From JANLYC01 sp963815445 (GTDB lineage: Bacteria; Actinomycetota; Actinomycetes; Propionibacteriales; Nocardioidaceae): a DNA stretch of 64,000 bases. The notes under the pieces were generated by a model that worked only from the letters and a program-made list of their open reading frames with translations, was not told the DNA's origin and searched no databases. The first letter of the stretch is position 1; the number at the start of each line of letters is the position of its first letter. The stretch covers positions 310,001 through 374,000 of the forward strand of contig CAWFGV010000005.1 of NCBI GenBank assembly GCA_963815445.1, in the 5' to 3' direction. A program made the translations under genes and the position numbers. Positions 8,948-22,436 of the stretch are shown here, in pieces.

Positions 8948-9904
8948 ATGACCGTTCCACAGTTCTCGCGCCCAGGAGCAGTCGACCTCTCCGCCCTACG
9001 TCGGCCCGCATCTCCGAGCACGCCCGGAGGCAGCCCTGGTGCCGCGGGCAACGGCGCCGGCTCCGGCGCTTACGTGACCGAGGTGGCCGACGAGCAGTCG
9101 TTGCGCATCGACGTCGTCGACCGCTCGATGTCGGTGGTCGTCCTCGTCAGCTTCTGGTCGGCGGAGGTGCCCGCGTCCGTTGAGATCAACGCCACGCTTT
9201 CGAGACTCGCCGACGCGTTCGCCGGCCGCTTCCTGCTCGCAACCGTCGACGTCGGGAGCCATCCCGAACTCGGGGAGGCGATCGGCATCCCCCCGCCACC
9301 CCTGGTCGTGGCGGCACTGCGTGGTCAGCTGGCGCCGCTGATCCAGGAGTCCCTGCCCGAGGCCGAGATGCAGGCGATGATCGAGCAGGTCCTCCAGGCC
9401 GCCGTCGCCAACGGCATCACGGGGCGGGCGGATCCGCTCGATCCGGCTGCTGCTGAGACCGCAGCGGGCGCCGACGACCTTCCCGACGAGCTCCCGAGCC
9501 GGTTCCCGGATGCCGAAGCGGCCCTGCTGTCCGGCGATCTCGACACCGCGATCACGGAGTACGAAGCGGCCCTGGCCTCGGCACCGGGTGACCCCGAGGC
9601 CGAGCTCGGCCTGGCGCAGGCGACACTGCTCAAGCGGACGGCCGGGCTCGACCTCACGACCGTACGCGAGGCGGCCGCGCAGAGTCCTGATGACGTCGAC
9701 GCGCAGGCGTTGGCGGCTGATGTCGACCTGATGGGCGGACACGTCGACGACGCGTTCGGCCGGCTCATCGACCTCGTACGTCGTACGACCGGTGACGAGA
9801 GGGACGCCGCCCGACGACATCTCGTCGACCTGTTCGCCGTCGTCGGCGATGCCGACCCGCGAGTCGCACGGGCCCGACAGCAACTCGCCTCGGCACTGTT
9901 CTAG
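8948..9904 (+). CDS. CnoX/YbbN-like thioredoxin-fold tetratricopeptide co-chaperone
   Basis: A 318-residue cytoplasmic protein. Residues 1-40 are Gly/Pro-rich and probably disordered. Residues about 45-150 form a thioredoxin fold, but the active-site segment reads FWSAEVPAS, so the CxxC motif is absent and no redox catalysis is expected. Residues about 170-318 contain TPR-like helices (AEAALLSGDLDTAITEYEAAL and following). The family is known as YbbN/CnoX, which holds unfolding clients for DnaK/GroEL; that role is inherited from homologues, not proven here. The start follows a -10 box by six bases. Confidence 0.82.
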   Translation: MTVPQFSRPGAVDLSALRRPASPSTPGGSPGAAGNGAGSGAYVTEVADEQSLRIDVVDRSMSVVVLVSFWSAEVPASVEINATLSRLADAFAGRFLLATVDVGSHPELGEAIGIPPPPLVVAALRGQLAPLIQESLPEAEMQAMIEQVLQAAVANGITGRADPLDPAAAETAAGADDLPDELPSRFPDAEAALLSGDLDTAITEYEAALASAPGDPEAELGLAQATLLKRTAGLDLTTVREAAAQSPDDVDAQALAADVDLMGGHVDDAFGRLIDLVRRTTGDERDAARRHLVDLFAVVGDADPRVARARQQLASALF

Positions 9905-9946
9905 CCCCGGACCGCCACTGGCTCGGGCGACACCCGAAGGACGGAG

Positions 9947-12202
9947 TCAGTGAGACGTCGACGCAGCGGTGGCTGCCGGCGCTGCGGGCTGCGGAGGCGT
10001 CCAACGCAGCCACACGGTGCCGAGCGGTGGCAGCTGAATCGTCGCCGACGCGGGCCGGGCGTGCCAGGACTCGGCGGTCGCCTCGACGGATCCGAAGTTT
10101 CCGACTCCCGACCCGTAGTACGTCTCGGCGTCGGTGTTGAGGATCTCGGTCCAGGTGCCGACCTCGGGCAGTCCAAGGTGGTAGTCGTGATGGGGCACCG
10201 CGGAGAAGTTGGCGATGCAGGCGACGTGGGAGCCGTCGCGGGCGGTCCGGAGGAAGCTGAACACGTTGTTGGTGCTGTCGTTGGCGTCGATCCAGCTGAA
10301 CCCGGCCGGGTCCTGGTCCTGGCTCCAGAGCGCAGGGCTGGCGCGATAGGCGCTGTTGAGATTGGAGACGAGGTCGTGCACGCCCCGATGCTCGATGTGG
10401 TCGAGCAGCCACCAGTCCAGCTCACGGCTCTCGGCCCACTCGGCCTCCTGCGCGATCTCGGTGCCCATGAAGATGAGCTGCTTGCCCGGGTGGGCCCACA
10501 TGAAGCCGAGATAGGCGCGCAGGTTCGCCAGCTGCTTCCACCGGTCGCCCGGCATCTTGCGCACCATCGAGCCCTTGCCGTGCACGACCTCGTCGTGCGA
10601 GATCGGCAGGACGTAGTTCTCGGCGTAGGCATACATCATCGAGAAGGTCAGCTGGTGGTGGTGGTACTGCCGGTAGATCGGGTCGTTCGCGACGTACCCG
10701 AGCGAGTCGTGCATCCAGCCCATGTTCCACTTGAACCCGAATCCGAGACCGCCCAGATGAGTGGCTCGGGTGACGCCCGGCCACGCCGTGGACTCCTCCG
10801 CGATCGTGACGATCCCCGGCGCGCGCTTGTAGGCGGTCGCGTTGACCTCCTGCAGGAACGACACCGCCTCGAGGTTCTCGCGGCCGCCATAGATGTTCGG
10901 CGTCCACTCGCCTTCCTTGCGCGAGTAGTCGAGGTAGAGCATCGACGCCACCCCGTCGACCCGCAGGCCATCGGCGTGGAACTCCTCGAGCCAGTACAGC
11001 GCGTTGGCCACCAGGAAGTTGCGCACTTCCTTCCGGCCGAAGTTGAAGATGTAGGACCCCCACTCCGGATGCCAGCCGCGCTGCGGGTTGGGGTCCTCGT
11101 ACAGCGGCGTGCCATCGAAGTTGACCAGCGCGAAGTCGTCGGTCGCGAAGTGCCCAGGGACCCAGTCGAGGAGCACGCCGATGCCGGCCTGGTGCATCCG
11201 GTCGACGAAGTACCGGAAGTCGTCCGGGTTGCCGAACCGTGAGGTCGGAGCAAAGAACGACGTGACGTGATAGCCCCACGAGCCCCCGAACGGATGCTCC
11301 ATCACCGGCATCAGCTCGACGTGGGTGAAGCCGAGCTCAGCCACGTACGGGACCAGCTGGTCGGCCAGCTCGCGGTAACCGAGGCCACGCCGCCAGGAGC
11401 CCAGGTGCACCTCGTAGACGCTCATCGGGGCGTCGACGACCTGCCGTTGTGGTCGGTCGGCGAGCCATTCGTCGTCGTTCCACGTGTATGAGGACTCGAA
11501 CACGGCCGACGCGCGCTCGGGCGGCACCTGGGTGTGTGCCGCCATCGGATCGGCCTTCTGGCGCCAGACGCCGTCTGCTCCCAGGACCTCGTACTTGTAG
11601 AGCGAGCCCGAGCCGATGTCGGGGACGAACAGCTCCCAGACACCCGACGACCCGAGAACGCGCATCGGATGTGCCCGGCCGTCCCAGTAGTTGAAGTCGC
11701 CGGCGACCCGGACGCCGTTGGCGTTGGGAGCCCATACCGCGAACGCCGTGCCCGTCACCGGGCCGGTCGACGACTCGTAGCGCTGCACATGCGCCCCGAG
11801 CACGGTCCAGAGCTCCTCGTGCCGACCCTCGTTGATGAGGTGCTGGTCCATCTCGCCGAGGGTCGGGAGGAAACGGTACGGGTCGTCGACCCGCTGGGTG
11901 TCGTGCCCTTCGTAGCTGACCTCCAGGCGGTAGTTGCCGACCTCGGACTGGGGGAGGACCGCGACCCAGATGCCCTCGTGCTCATGGGTCATGGGAACCG
12001 ACGTGCCGGCGGCGGTGACGTTGATCGACGCCGCGAGGGGGCGGAGGACGCGCACTGTGACGCTCGGGTCGGATCCCGCCTTGGCGTCACCGTGGACATG
12101 TGGTCCGAGGATGTCGTGCGGGCTGTGATGGGTACCGGCGACAATCCGGTTGAGGTCGTCCTGCGACACCGGAACCGGGGCAGGGGTTGTCTGCGGGCTC
12201 AT
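9947..12202 (-). CDS. glgB: 1,4-alpha-glucan branching enzyme (GH13_9)
   Basis: A 751-residue enzyme that forms alpha-1,6 branches in glycogen-like glucan. It has N-terminal CBM48-type modules (PHDILGPHVHG; AFAVWAPNANGVRVAGDFN), then the GH13 barrel with YEVHLGSWRR, DWVPGHF, the nucleophile Asp in GLRVDGVASM, the acid/base Glu in IAEEST and the third acid in LPISHDE. I start it at MSPQTTPAP, one base after the maltokinase stop; longer in-frame extension would run inside that gene. It is the last gene of the minus-strand glgE-treS-mak-glgB unit and branches the linear chains GlgE makes. Confidence 0.96.
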   Translation of the reverse strand: MSPQTTPAPVPVSQDDLNRIVAGTHHSPHDILGPHVHGDAKAGSDPSVTVRVLRPLAASINVTAAGTSVPMTHEHEGIWVAVLPQSEVGNYRLEVSYEGHDTQRVDDPYRFLPTLGEMDQHLINEGRHEELWTVLGAHVQRYESSTGPVTGTAFAVWAPNANGVRVAGDFNYWDGRAHPMRVLGSSGVWELFVPDIGSGSLYKYEVLGADGVWRQKADPMAAHTQVPPERASAVFESSYTWNDDEWLADRPQRQVVDAPMSVYEVHLGSWRRGLGYRELADQLVPYVAELGFTHVELMPVMEHPFGGSWGYHVTSFFAPTSRFGNPDDFRYFVDRMHQAGIGVLLDWVPGHFATDDFALVNFDGTPLYEDPNPQRGWHPEWGSYIFNFGRKEVRNFLVANALYWLEEFHADGLRVDGVASMLYLDYSRKEGEWTPNIYGGRENLEAVSFLQEVNATAYKRAPGIVTIAEESTAWPGVTRATHLGGLGFGFKWNMGWMHDSLGYVANDPIYRQYHHHQLTFSMMYAYAENYVLPISHDEVVHGKGSMVRKMPGDRWKQLANLRAYLGFMWAHPGKQLIFMGTEIAQEAEWAESRELDWWLLDHIEHRGVHDLVSNLNSAYRASPALWSQDQDPAGFSWIDANDSTNNVFSFLRTARDGSHVACIANFSAVPHHDYHLGLPEVGTWTEILNTDAETYYGSGVGNFGSVEATAESWHARPASATIQLPPLGTVWLRWTPPQPAAPAATAASTSH

Positions 12203-12203
12203 C

Positions 12204-13648
12204 TCACTCCTCCGCGGCGAACCGCTCGATGGCGGCCATCGGGATCGACAACCAGGAAGGCCTGTTGCGGGCCTCGTAGACGGCCTCGTACACCGCCTTG
12301 TCGGACTCGTAGGCTCGCAGCAGTACGCGGTGCAGGGAGACGTCGGACCCGATGCGCTCAGAGTAGCCATGCAGGAACGCCGCACGGTTGCGCTGCGCCC
12401 ACTCGTCGGCACGGAAGCGCAGCTGCACGCTGCGCCCGAAGTCCTGCAAGGTCGCACCGGCCGCGTAGTCGAACGAGCGCATCATCCCCGCGACGTCGCG
12501 CAGTGGGGAGTCGAGGGCGAGCCGCTCACTGAGCGGCTTGGCCGGTTCTCCCTCGAAGTCGATGATCTTCCAACCCTTGACGGTGCGCAGGGTCTGGCCA
12601 AGGTGCAGGTCGCCGTGCACGCGCTGCACCGGGACGTCGTCGGTGAGACCGGCCACCGCGTCGTACGTCGCCTGCAGGGTGTCCTGGAAGTCCTTGAGCT
12701 CGGGGACGATCGAGACTGCCGACTCGAGGCGTGCCCGCATCGCGGCCGCCAGCTCGGCAACCTGCGCCGGCGTCGAGGTCGCCGTGGGGAAGAGCTCGGC
12801 GAGGTCGGTGTGGACTGCCGCGGTGGCTGCACCGAGGCGCTCGGCCTCACTCGCGAAGTCGCCGCCGACCTCGTCGGCGCGCAAGTCCTCCTCGACCAGC
12901 AAGTCGCGCACGGACGCCAGCGCGATGTCCCAGCCGTCGGTGGCGGTGCGCAGGAACACTTGAAGCATCCCGAGGTGGCCGGCGTTGTGCCGACCTTCGA
13001 GGTCGGTCCAGCTGCCGTCGATCCACCCCAGCAGTGCGGCTACGTGGTCGCCGCCGCGGCGGGTCAACGCTTCGTGGATCTCGATGTCGGGGTTGTGCCC
13101 AGCACTGATCCGCCGGAACAGCTTGAGAATGGCGTCTTCGCCGTAGGCCACCGAGGTGTTGGACTGCTCGGCGGTCATCACCAGCCCGGGTGTCTCCACC
13201 GGAGGGAGCTCAGCGCCCTCGACGACGTGGAAGGACGTCTCCCGCCCTGTCTCGTTGCGCTCGCTGAGCTCGGCGTGGAACCCGCCAAGGAGGACTTCGG
13301 CCGCGTCCTTGAGGTAGACCGCGTCGTAGGCGACGGCTGATCCGGTCGCACCCAGGGTCGGGTCGGGGACCTGCCCGATCAGCGCATGCGCATGCTCGGG
13401 ATCGAACTCGTCGAGATAGGCGATGGGGACCTGGTAGGTGTCGTGGGTCCCGTCTTCGTACTGCACCGTGACCGTCTCGACGCGGACCCGGGGGAGCTTG
13501 GACAACCAGGGCAGAGCGTCGATGTGGACGACCGTGAACTCGCGGCCCTTGCCGGAGAACCACCGGCGCCCGACCATGTAGTTCGCCAGCGGCGCGGACA
13601 GGTCCTCCCACGTCGGCGAGGCAGCCAGCGAACCGGCTTCGGAAGCGT

Positions 13649-13652
<4 letters not shown>
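12204..13652 (-). CDS. mak: Maltokinase
   Basis: A 482-residue kinase (Mak/Pep2 type) that phosphorylates maltose to alpha-maltose-1-phosphate, the donor for GlgE. The protein has an aminoglycoside-phosphotransferase-like fold: the catalytic loop RVHGDLHLGQ with its Asp, and the metal-binding IIDFEGEP. The N-terminal GRRWFSGKGRE is characteristic of the family. Its ATG overlaps the treS stop by four bases (ATGA), so translation is coupled. In some actinobacteria it is fused to TreS; here the two are separate proteins that may form a complex. Confidence 0.94.
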
Positions 13653-15313
<1,661 letters not shown>

Positions 15314-15317
15314 GGCC

Positions 15318-17324
<2,007 letters not shown>

Positions 17325-17457
17325 TGCTTCGAACCTAGCGAAGTGGGCCCCCGCACGCACACTGCATCACCATGCAAGACGTGACTCCCGTGCCAGCGTG
17401 GCCGGGGGGCATCGCGACCAACTCGTGGGCGGATTCGCTCCGGGGCGATCGGGTCGC

Positions 17458-17463
17458 TACCGT
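17458..17463 (+). promoter_or_regulatory. Candidate -10 box for glgP
   Basis: TACCGT ends six bases before the GTG at 17470. The 145-base divergent gap also carries the glgE -10 candidate (17332-17337, minus strand), so both glucan synthesis and breakdown genes start from this one region. Confidence 0.38.
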
Positions 17464-17469
17464 TTTCCG

Positions 17470-20061
17470 GTGCGCGCTATCCGACGGTTCACCGTCCGCC
17501 CCGTCCTGCCCGACTCCTTGCGGGCTCTCGAGGAGCTCGTGACCAACCTGCGTTGGTCCTGGCATCACGAGACACAGGACCTGTTCGAGTCCGTCGACGC
17601 CGAGGCGTGGGCGGCCAGCAACCGTGATCCGGTGCGCTTCCTCGGCTCGGTGCCCGCGAAGCGGCTGCGTGAGCTCGCCGACGACAAGAAGTTCGTCAAG
17701 CGGGTGGCCCTGGCCAAGGCAGACCTCGACCAGTACATGACGGGGGACAGGTGGTACCAGACGCTCGGCGCGGATGCGCCGCAGTCGATCGCCTACTTCT
17801 CCCCGGAGTTCGGCATCGCCGCCGTGCTGCCGCAGTACTCCGGTGGCCTCGGCATCCTGGCCGGTGACCATCTCAAGTCGGCGAGTGACCTCGGTGTCCC
17901 GATCCTCGGAGTCGGTCTGCTCTATCGCCACGGGTACTTCCGTCAGCTGCTGTCGCGCGAGGGCTGGCAGCAAGAGCGCTATCCCGTCACCGACCCCGAC
18001 GAGCTGCCCTTGACGTTGCTGCGCGAACCCGATGACACCCCCACGAAGATCACCATCGGGGTGCCGGGCGACCAGCGACTCATCGCACACGTCTGGGTCG
18101 CGCAGGTAGGTCGGGTGCCCCTGCTGCTGCTCGACTCCGACATCGAGGACAACCCGGCAACTCTGCGCGACGTCACCGACCAGCTGTACGGCGGCGGGTC
18201 TGATCACCGGCTGCTCCAGGAAGCGCTGCTCGGCATCGGTGGCATCCGCGCTATCCGCACCTTCTGTCGGATCACGGGCGCGCCGGCACCCGAGGTGTTC
18301 CACACCAACGAGGGACACGCCGGCTTCCTCGGCATCGAGCGTATCCGCGAGTTCATCGAGTCCGACGGTCTGGACTTCGCGGGAGCTTTGGAGCGGGCGC
18401 GTGCAGGCACCGTCTTCACCACGCACACGCCGGTTCCGGCGGGGATCGACCGTTTCCCCCGAGAGCTGATCGAGATGCAGTTCGGCGGCGAGAACGCGTC
18501 GGACGGCCTCTCCGTCGACGACATCCTGGCTGTGGGTGCAGAGGACTACGACGGCGGTGATCCCACGGTCTTCAACATGGCGGTGATGGGCTTCCGGCTC
18601 GCAGGGCGGGCCAACGGCGTCAGTCAGCTGCACGGCCACGTCTCGCGCGAGATGTTCAGCGGTCTGTGGCCGGGCTTCGACGAGGACGACGTTCCGATCA
18701 GCTCGATCACCAATGGCGTGCACGCGCCGACCTGGGTGGCTCGCGAGGTCTTCGAGCTCGCAGAGAAGGAAGGCATCCTCGACTCGGTCGAGGGTTCTCC
18801 GAACTGGGAGGCCGTGGACCGGGTGCCGTCCGCCGGGATCTGGGAGACCAAGCGACTGCTCCGGTCGCGGCTGGTCGACGACATCCGGCGGCGCGTGCGC
18901 TCCTCGTGGGTCAAGCGCGGGGCAGCCACGGCCGAGCTCGGTTGGACCGATTCGATCTTCGACCCCGACGTCCTCACCATCGGCTTCGCGCGACGCGTAC
19001 CGACCTACAAGCGCCTGACGCTGATGCTGCGTGACCCCGATCGGCTCAAGCGGCTGCTGACACACCCCGACCGCCCGATCCAGCTGGTGATCGCGGGCAA
19101 GGCCCATCCAGCGGACGAGACCGGCAAGAAGCTGATCCAGGAGATGGTCCGGTTCGCGGACGACCCCGCAGTGCGGCACCGGATCGCCTTCCTGCCCAAC
19201 TACGACATCGCGATGGCGCAGGCGCTGTACCCGGGCTGTGACGTGTGGCTGAACAACCCGCTGCGCCCCTATGAGGCCTGCGGTACGTCCGGCATGAAGG
19301 CGGCGCTGAACGGCGGCCTCAACCTGTCGATCCTCGACGGCTGGTGGGACGAGTGGTATGACGGCGACAACGGCTGGGCGATTCCGTCGGCGGACGGTGT
19401 TGCCGACGCGGAGCGTCGCGATGACATCGAGGCGGAGGCGCTGTACGACCTGCTCGAGTTCGAGGTCGCTCCACGGTTCTACGGCGTCGACCAGGATCGC
19501 CTCCCGACCCGCTGGATCGAGATGGTGCGCCACACGTTGAAGTCACTCGGTCCCAAGGTGCTGGCGTCGCGCATGGTGCGCGACTACGTCGTCAACCTCT
19601 ACACGCCGGCTGTTGCCGCGGCCCGGCGTGTCGAGGCCGACAGCACCGCCGCCCCGAGCCTGGCTGTCTGGAAGGCGCGGGTCCGTACGGCGTGGCCGCG
19701 TGTCCGCATCGAGCATGTCGAGTCCAGCGGCGTGAGTGACGCACCGGCGCTCGGCCAGACGCTCACCGTGAAGGTCTACGCCTCGCTCGGAGAGCTGGAC
19801 CCCGCCGAGGTCGACGTCCAGGTCGTGCACGGCCGGGTGGCCGGCGACGACAAGCTGCGCGACCCGCAGGTCGCCAGCCTGCAGGAGGCCGAGGCCTACG
19901 AAGCCGGTCGACACCGGTTCGAGGGTGAGGTTGCGCTCGACCACACCGGGCCGTTCGGCTACACCGTGCGGATCCTGCCGAAGAACGATCTGCTGGCCAG
20001 CGAGGCCGAGGTCGGGCTGATCGCCTGGCCGGTGGACGTCAATGCAGCGGACGGGAACTGA
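17470..20061 (+). CDS. glgP: Glycogen/alpha-glucan phosphorylase
   Basis: An 863-residue GT35 enzyme releasing glucose-1-phosphate from non-reducing ends of alpha-glucan. I chose the GTG giving VRAIRRFTVRPVLPDSL, the usual N-terminus of actinobacterial GlgP. Visible landmarks are AYFSPEFGI, the glucan-binding QYSGGLGILAGDHLKSASD, NEGHAGFLGIER, FARRVPTYKRL and the pyridoxal-phosphate lysine in EACGTSGMKAALNGG. It is divergent from glgE and convergent with glgX, whose 3' end it overlaps by 23 bases. Together with GlgX it mobilises the polymer made by the neighbouring genes. Confidence 0.95.
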   Translation: MRAIRRFTVRPVLPDSLRALEELVTNLRWSWHHETQDLFESVDAEAWAASNRDPVRFLGSVPAKRLRELADDKKFVKRVALAKADLDQYMTGDRWYQTLGADAPQSIAYFSPEFGIAAVLPQYSGGLGILAGDHLKSASDLGVPILGVGLLYRHGYFRQLLSREGWQQERYPVTDPDELPLTLLREPDDTPTKITIGVPGDQRLIAHVWVAQVGRVPLLLLDSDIEDNPATLRDVTDQLYGGGSDHRLLQEALLGIGGIRAIRTFCRITGAPAPEVFHTNEGHAGFLGIERIREFIESDGLDFAGALERARAGTVFTTHTPVPAGIDRFPRELIEMQFGGENASDGLSVDDILAVGAEDYDGGDPTVFNMAVMGFRLAGRANGVSQLHGHVSREMFSGLWPGFDEDDVPISSITNGVHAPTWVAREVFELAEKEGILDSVEGSPNWEAVDRVPSAGIWETKRLLRSRLVDDIRRRVRSSWVKRGAATAELGWTDSIFDPDVLTIGFARRVPTYKRLTLMLRDPDRLKRLLTHPDRPIQLVIAGKAHPADETGKKLIQEMVRFADDPAVRHRIAFLPNYDIAMAQALYPGCDVWLNNPLRPYEACGTSGMKAALNGGLNLSILDGWWDEWYDGDNGWAIPSADGVADAERRDDIEAEALYDLLEFEVAPRFYGVDQDRLPTRWIEMVRHTLKSLGPKVLASRMVRDYVVNLYTPAVAAARRVEADSTAAPSLAVWKARVRTAWPRVRIEHVESSGVSDAPALGQTLTVKVYASLGELDPAEVDVQVVHGRVAGDDKLRDPQVASLQEAEAYEAGRHRFEGEVALDHTGPFGYTVRILPKNDLLASEAEVGLIAWPVDVNAADGN

Positions 20062-22189
20062 GGGCCTCGAAGAGTGCGAAAGTGCGATCGAGCAGGATGG
20101 TCGCCGCACCGGCTACGACTGGCTCGCCACCGCCGGACGCCGGGTCCGGCTGGAGCGCGAGGTCGACGTCAGTGCGGAAGACCGTCACGTACTGCTCGGC
20201 GAACGCCGCGGGGAGCGTGACCTCGACCGGGTCGCTTCCTGCATGCATGAAGAGCACGTAGGACGCATCCCGACGTGGTTCACCGACCGCGTTGGCACCC
20301 CTGAGCGCGTCACCCGCAAGAAAGGCCCCGAGGGTGTTGAGCCTCGGGTCATGCCAGGCGTCGCCGGTCATCTCCGTGCCGTCGGTCTGCAGCCAGGTGA
20401 TGTCCTTGCGGCCGCGCTCGTCGAGGGGGGCGCCGGCGAAGAAGTGTCGCTGCCGCAGCACCGGATGCTCGGCACGCAGTCGCAGCAGCAGGCGCGTCAG
20501 CCGGTCCAGGTGCTGCCACTCCTTGTCGAGGCCCTCCCAGGGGAACCAGGACGTCTCGTTGTCCTGACAGAACGCGTTGTTGTTGCCGCCCTGGGTGCGC
20601 CCTCGCTCGTCTCCGGCCGTGATCATCGGCACACCGGTCGACAACAGCAAGGTGGCGATCATGTTGGCGGCCTGTCGACGCCGCAGCGCCACCGTGGCGG
20701 GGTCTGTTGTCTCGCCCTCGACCCCGCAGTTCCAGGATCGGTTGTCGTCGGTGCCGTCGCGGTTGTCCTCGCCGTTGGCCTCGTTGTGCTTGCTGTTGTA
20801 GGAGACCAGGTCTCGCAACGTGAAGCCGTCGTGCGCGGTGACGAAGTTGACCGACGAGTACGGCAGCCGGCCGTCGTCGGCGTACAGGTCGCTTGATCCG
20901 GAGAACCTCGACGCCAGGTCGCGCACGCCTTCGGCGCGGCCACGCCAGAAGTCACGCACGGCGTCGCGGTACTTGTCGTTCCATTCGCACCACGGCGGTG
21001 GGAAGCGGCCGACCAGGTAGCCCTCGCTTGTCGCGTCCCAGGGCTCGGCGATCAGCTTGACCTGCCGCAGCACGGGATCCTGGTGGACCGCCGTGAGGAA
21101 CGGAGCCCTTAGGTCGACATCCGGGCCGTTGCGCGTCAGTGCGGGCGCCAGGTCGAACCGGAACCCGTCGACGTGCATCTCGGTCACCCAGTAGCGCAGC
21201 GAGTCCATCACGAGTCGGAGCACCTGGGGCTCGGACACGTTGACCGTGTTGCCGCAGCCGGTCACGTCGGCGTACAGCCCCCAGCCGTCGGTGCGGTAGT
21301 ACGACGCCTCGTCGAGTCCGCGGAAGCACAGCACCGGGCCGTCTGCGCCGCCTTCGGCGGTGTGGTTGTAGACGACGTCGAGGATCACCTCGAGCCCGGC
21401 GGCATGCAGGTCCTTGACCATCTGTTGGAACTCCGTGACCTGCTCCCCGCGGGTGCCACTCGACGAGTACGCCGCATGTGGCGCGAAGAAGGCGATGGAG
21501 TTGTAGCCCCAGTAGTTGACCAGTCCCCGGCTGGCGAGGACGGGCTCCGAGACGAAGTGGTGCACCGGCAACAGCTCGACCGAGGTGACGCCGAGGTCTT
21601 TCAGATAGTGGGTGGAGGCCGGATGTCCCAGGCCGGCGTACGACCCGCGCAGCTCAGGTGGAATGTCCGGATGCTGGTAGGTGAGTCCCTTGACGTGAGT
21701 CTCGTAGATCACGGTATGCCGCCAGGGGATGTCGGGCCGACGATCGTCGCCCCAGTCGAAGTCGTCGTCTCCCACGACGACGCTGCGGGCGGTCAGCGCC
21801 GCTGTGTCGCCGCGCGAGCTGCGGTGGCCGTCGTCGCGCGCCGCCAGCGCCGGATCCGGGGTCACGGCACCGTCGATGGCACGCGCGTAGGGGTCGAGCA
21901 GGAGCTTGTCGGCGTCGAAGACATGGCCGTGCGTCGGGTCCCAGGGACCGCTCGCGCGGAAGCCGTAACGCTGCCCCGGGCCGACGCCGGGGAGATACCC
22001 GTGCCAGACGCCCAGCGTGTGCTCGGGCAGAGCGACCCGTGTCTCGTTGTCGTGGTCGTCGAACAGGCTCAGCTCGACACCGGAGGCGTCGGGCGCCCAG
22101 ACCGCGAAGTTCGTGCCGGAGCCGTCATACCGGGAACCGAGCTCGCGATGGTGGCCTGGCCAGACGGCAGGGGCGGACGAGGACGTCAT
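20039..22189 (-). CDS. glgX: Glycogen debranching enzyme
   Basis: A 716-residue GH13_11 enzyme (GlgX/TreX type) that hydrolyses alpha-1,6 branches left after phosphorolysis. The start MTSSSAPAVWPGHHREL precedes a CBM48 module (TNFAVWAPDASGVELSLFD). Catalytic motifs are HVDGFRFDLAPALTR, LIAEPWDA and FVTAHDGFTLRDLV. Upstream in-frame sequence does not look coding, so I did not extend it. The last eight codons overlap the glgP 3' end on the other strand. Confidence 0.95.
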   Translation of the reverse strand: MTSSSAPAVWPGHHRELGSRYDGSGTNFAVWAPDASGVELSLFDDHDNETRVALPEHTLGVWHGYLPGVGPGQRYGFRASGPWDPTHGHVFDADKLLLDPYARAIDGAVTPDPALAARDDGHRSSRGDTAALTARSVVVGDDDFDWGDDRRPDIPWRHTVIYETHVKGLTYQHPDIPPELRGSYAGLGHPASTHYLKDLGVTSVELLPVHHFVSEPVLASRGLVNYWGYNSIAFFAPHAAYSSSGTRGEQVTEFQQMVKDLHAAGLEVILDVVYNHTAEGGADGPVLCFRGLDEASYYRTDGWGLYADVTGCGNTVNVSEPQVLRLVMDSLRYWVTEMHVDGFRFDLAPALTRNGPDVDLRAPFLTAVHQDPVLRQVKLIAEPWDATSEGYLVGRFPPPWCEWNDKYRDAVRDFWRGRAEGVRDLASRFSGSSDLYADDGRLPYSSVNFVTAHDGFTLRDLVSYNSKHNEANGEDNRDGTDDNRSWNCGVEGETTDPATVALRRRQAANMIATLLLSTGVPMITAGDERGRTQGGNNNAFCQDNETSWFPWEGLDKEWQHLDRLTRLLLRLRAEHPVLRQRHFFAGAPLDERGRKDITWLQTDGTEMTGDAWHDPRLNTLGAFLAGDALRGANAVGEPRRDASYVLFMHAGSDPVEVTLPAAFAEQYVTVFRTDVDLALQPDPASGGGEPVVAGAATILLDRTFALFEALSSRPLH

Positions 22190-22423
22190 GCGCTCATCTT
22201 GCCGAACCCGTCGTGCCCACGTGCCGGTGATCCCGACAAGCTCGGTCGGCATACGGGGCCTGCCAGGCAATCGTGCGGTCGCGCCAGGCCGGTGGAGCCG
22301 TGGGCCGGCCGCGGCGCGGACGCTGAGCGGTCGCGCCTGTCGGCAATTCAGAACGGTTCCGTCAAAATCCAGAAACCCTTGTGGACAACGCGAAACGGGC
22401 TGGCGGCTGTCGGACAGGCCAGG

Positions 22424-22429
22424 TAGAAT
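22424..22429 (+). promoter_or_regulatory. Candidate -10 box for the DUF222/HNH gene
   Basis: TAGAAT ends seven bases before the ATG at 22437, matching the leaderless spacing seen elsewhere in the window. Confidence 0.35.
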
Positions 22430-22436
22430 CGAACAC

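Noticed and set aside
17335..19533. 732-codon antisense frame inside glgP
   Set aside because: It is a mirror of a highly biased GC-rich coding sequence; the protein has no recognisable domain, whereas GlgP on the other strand is unmistakable.
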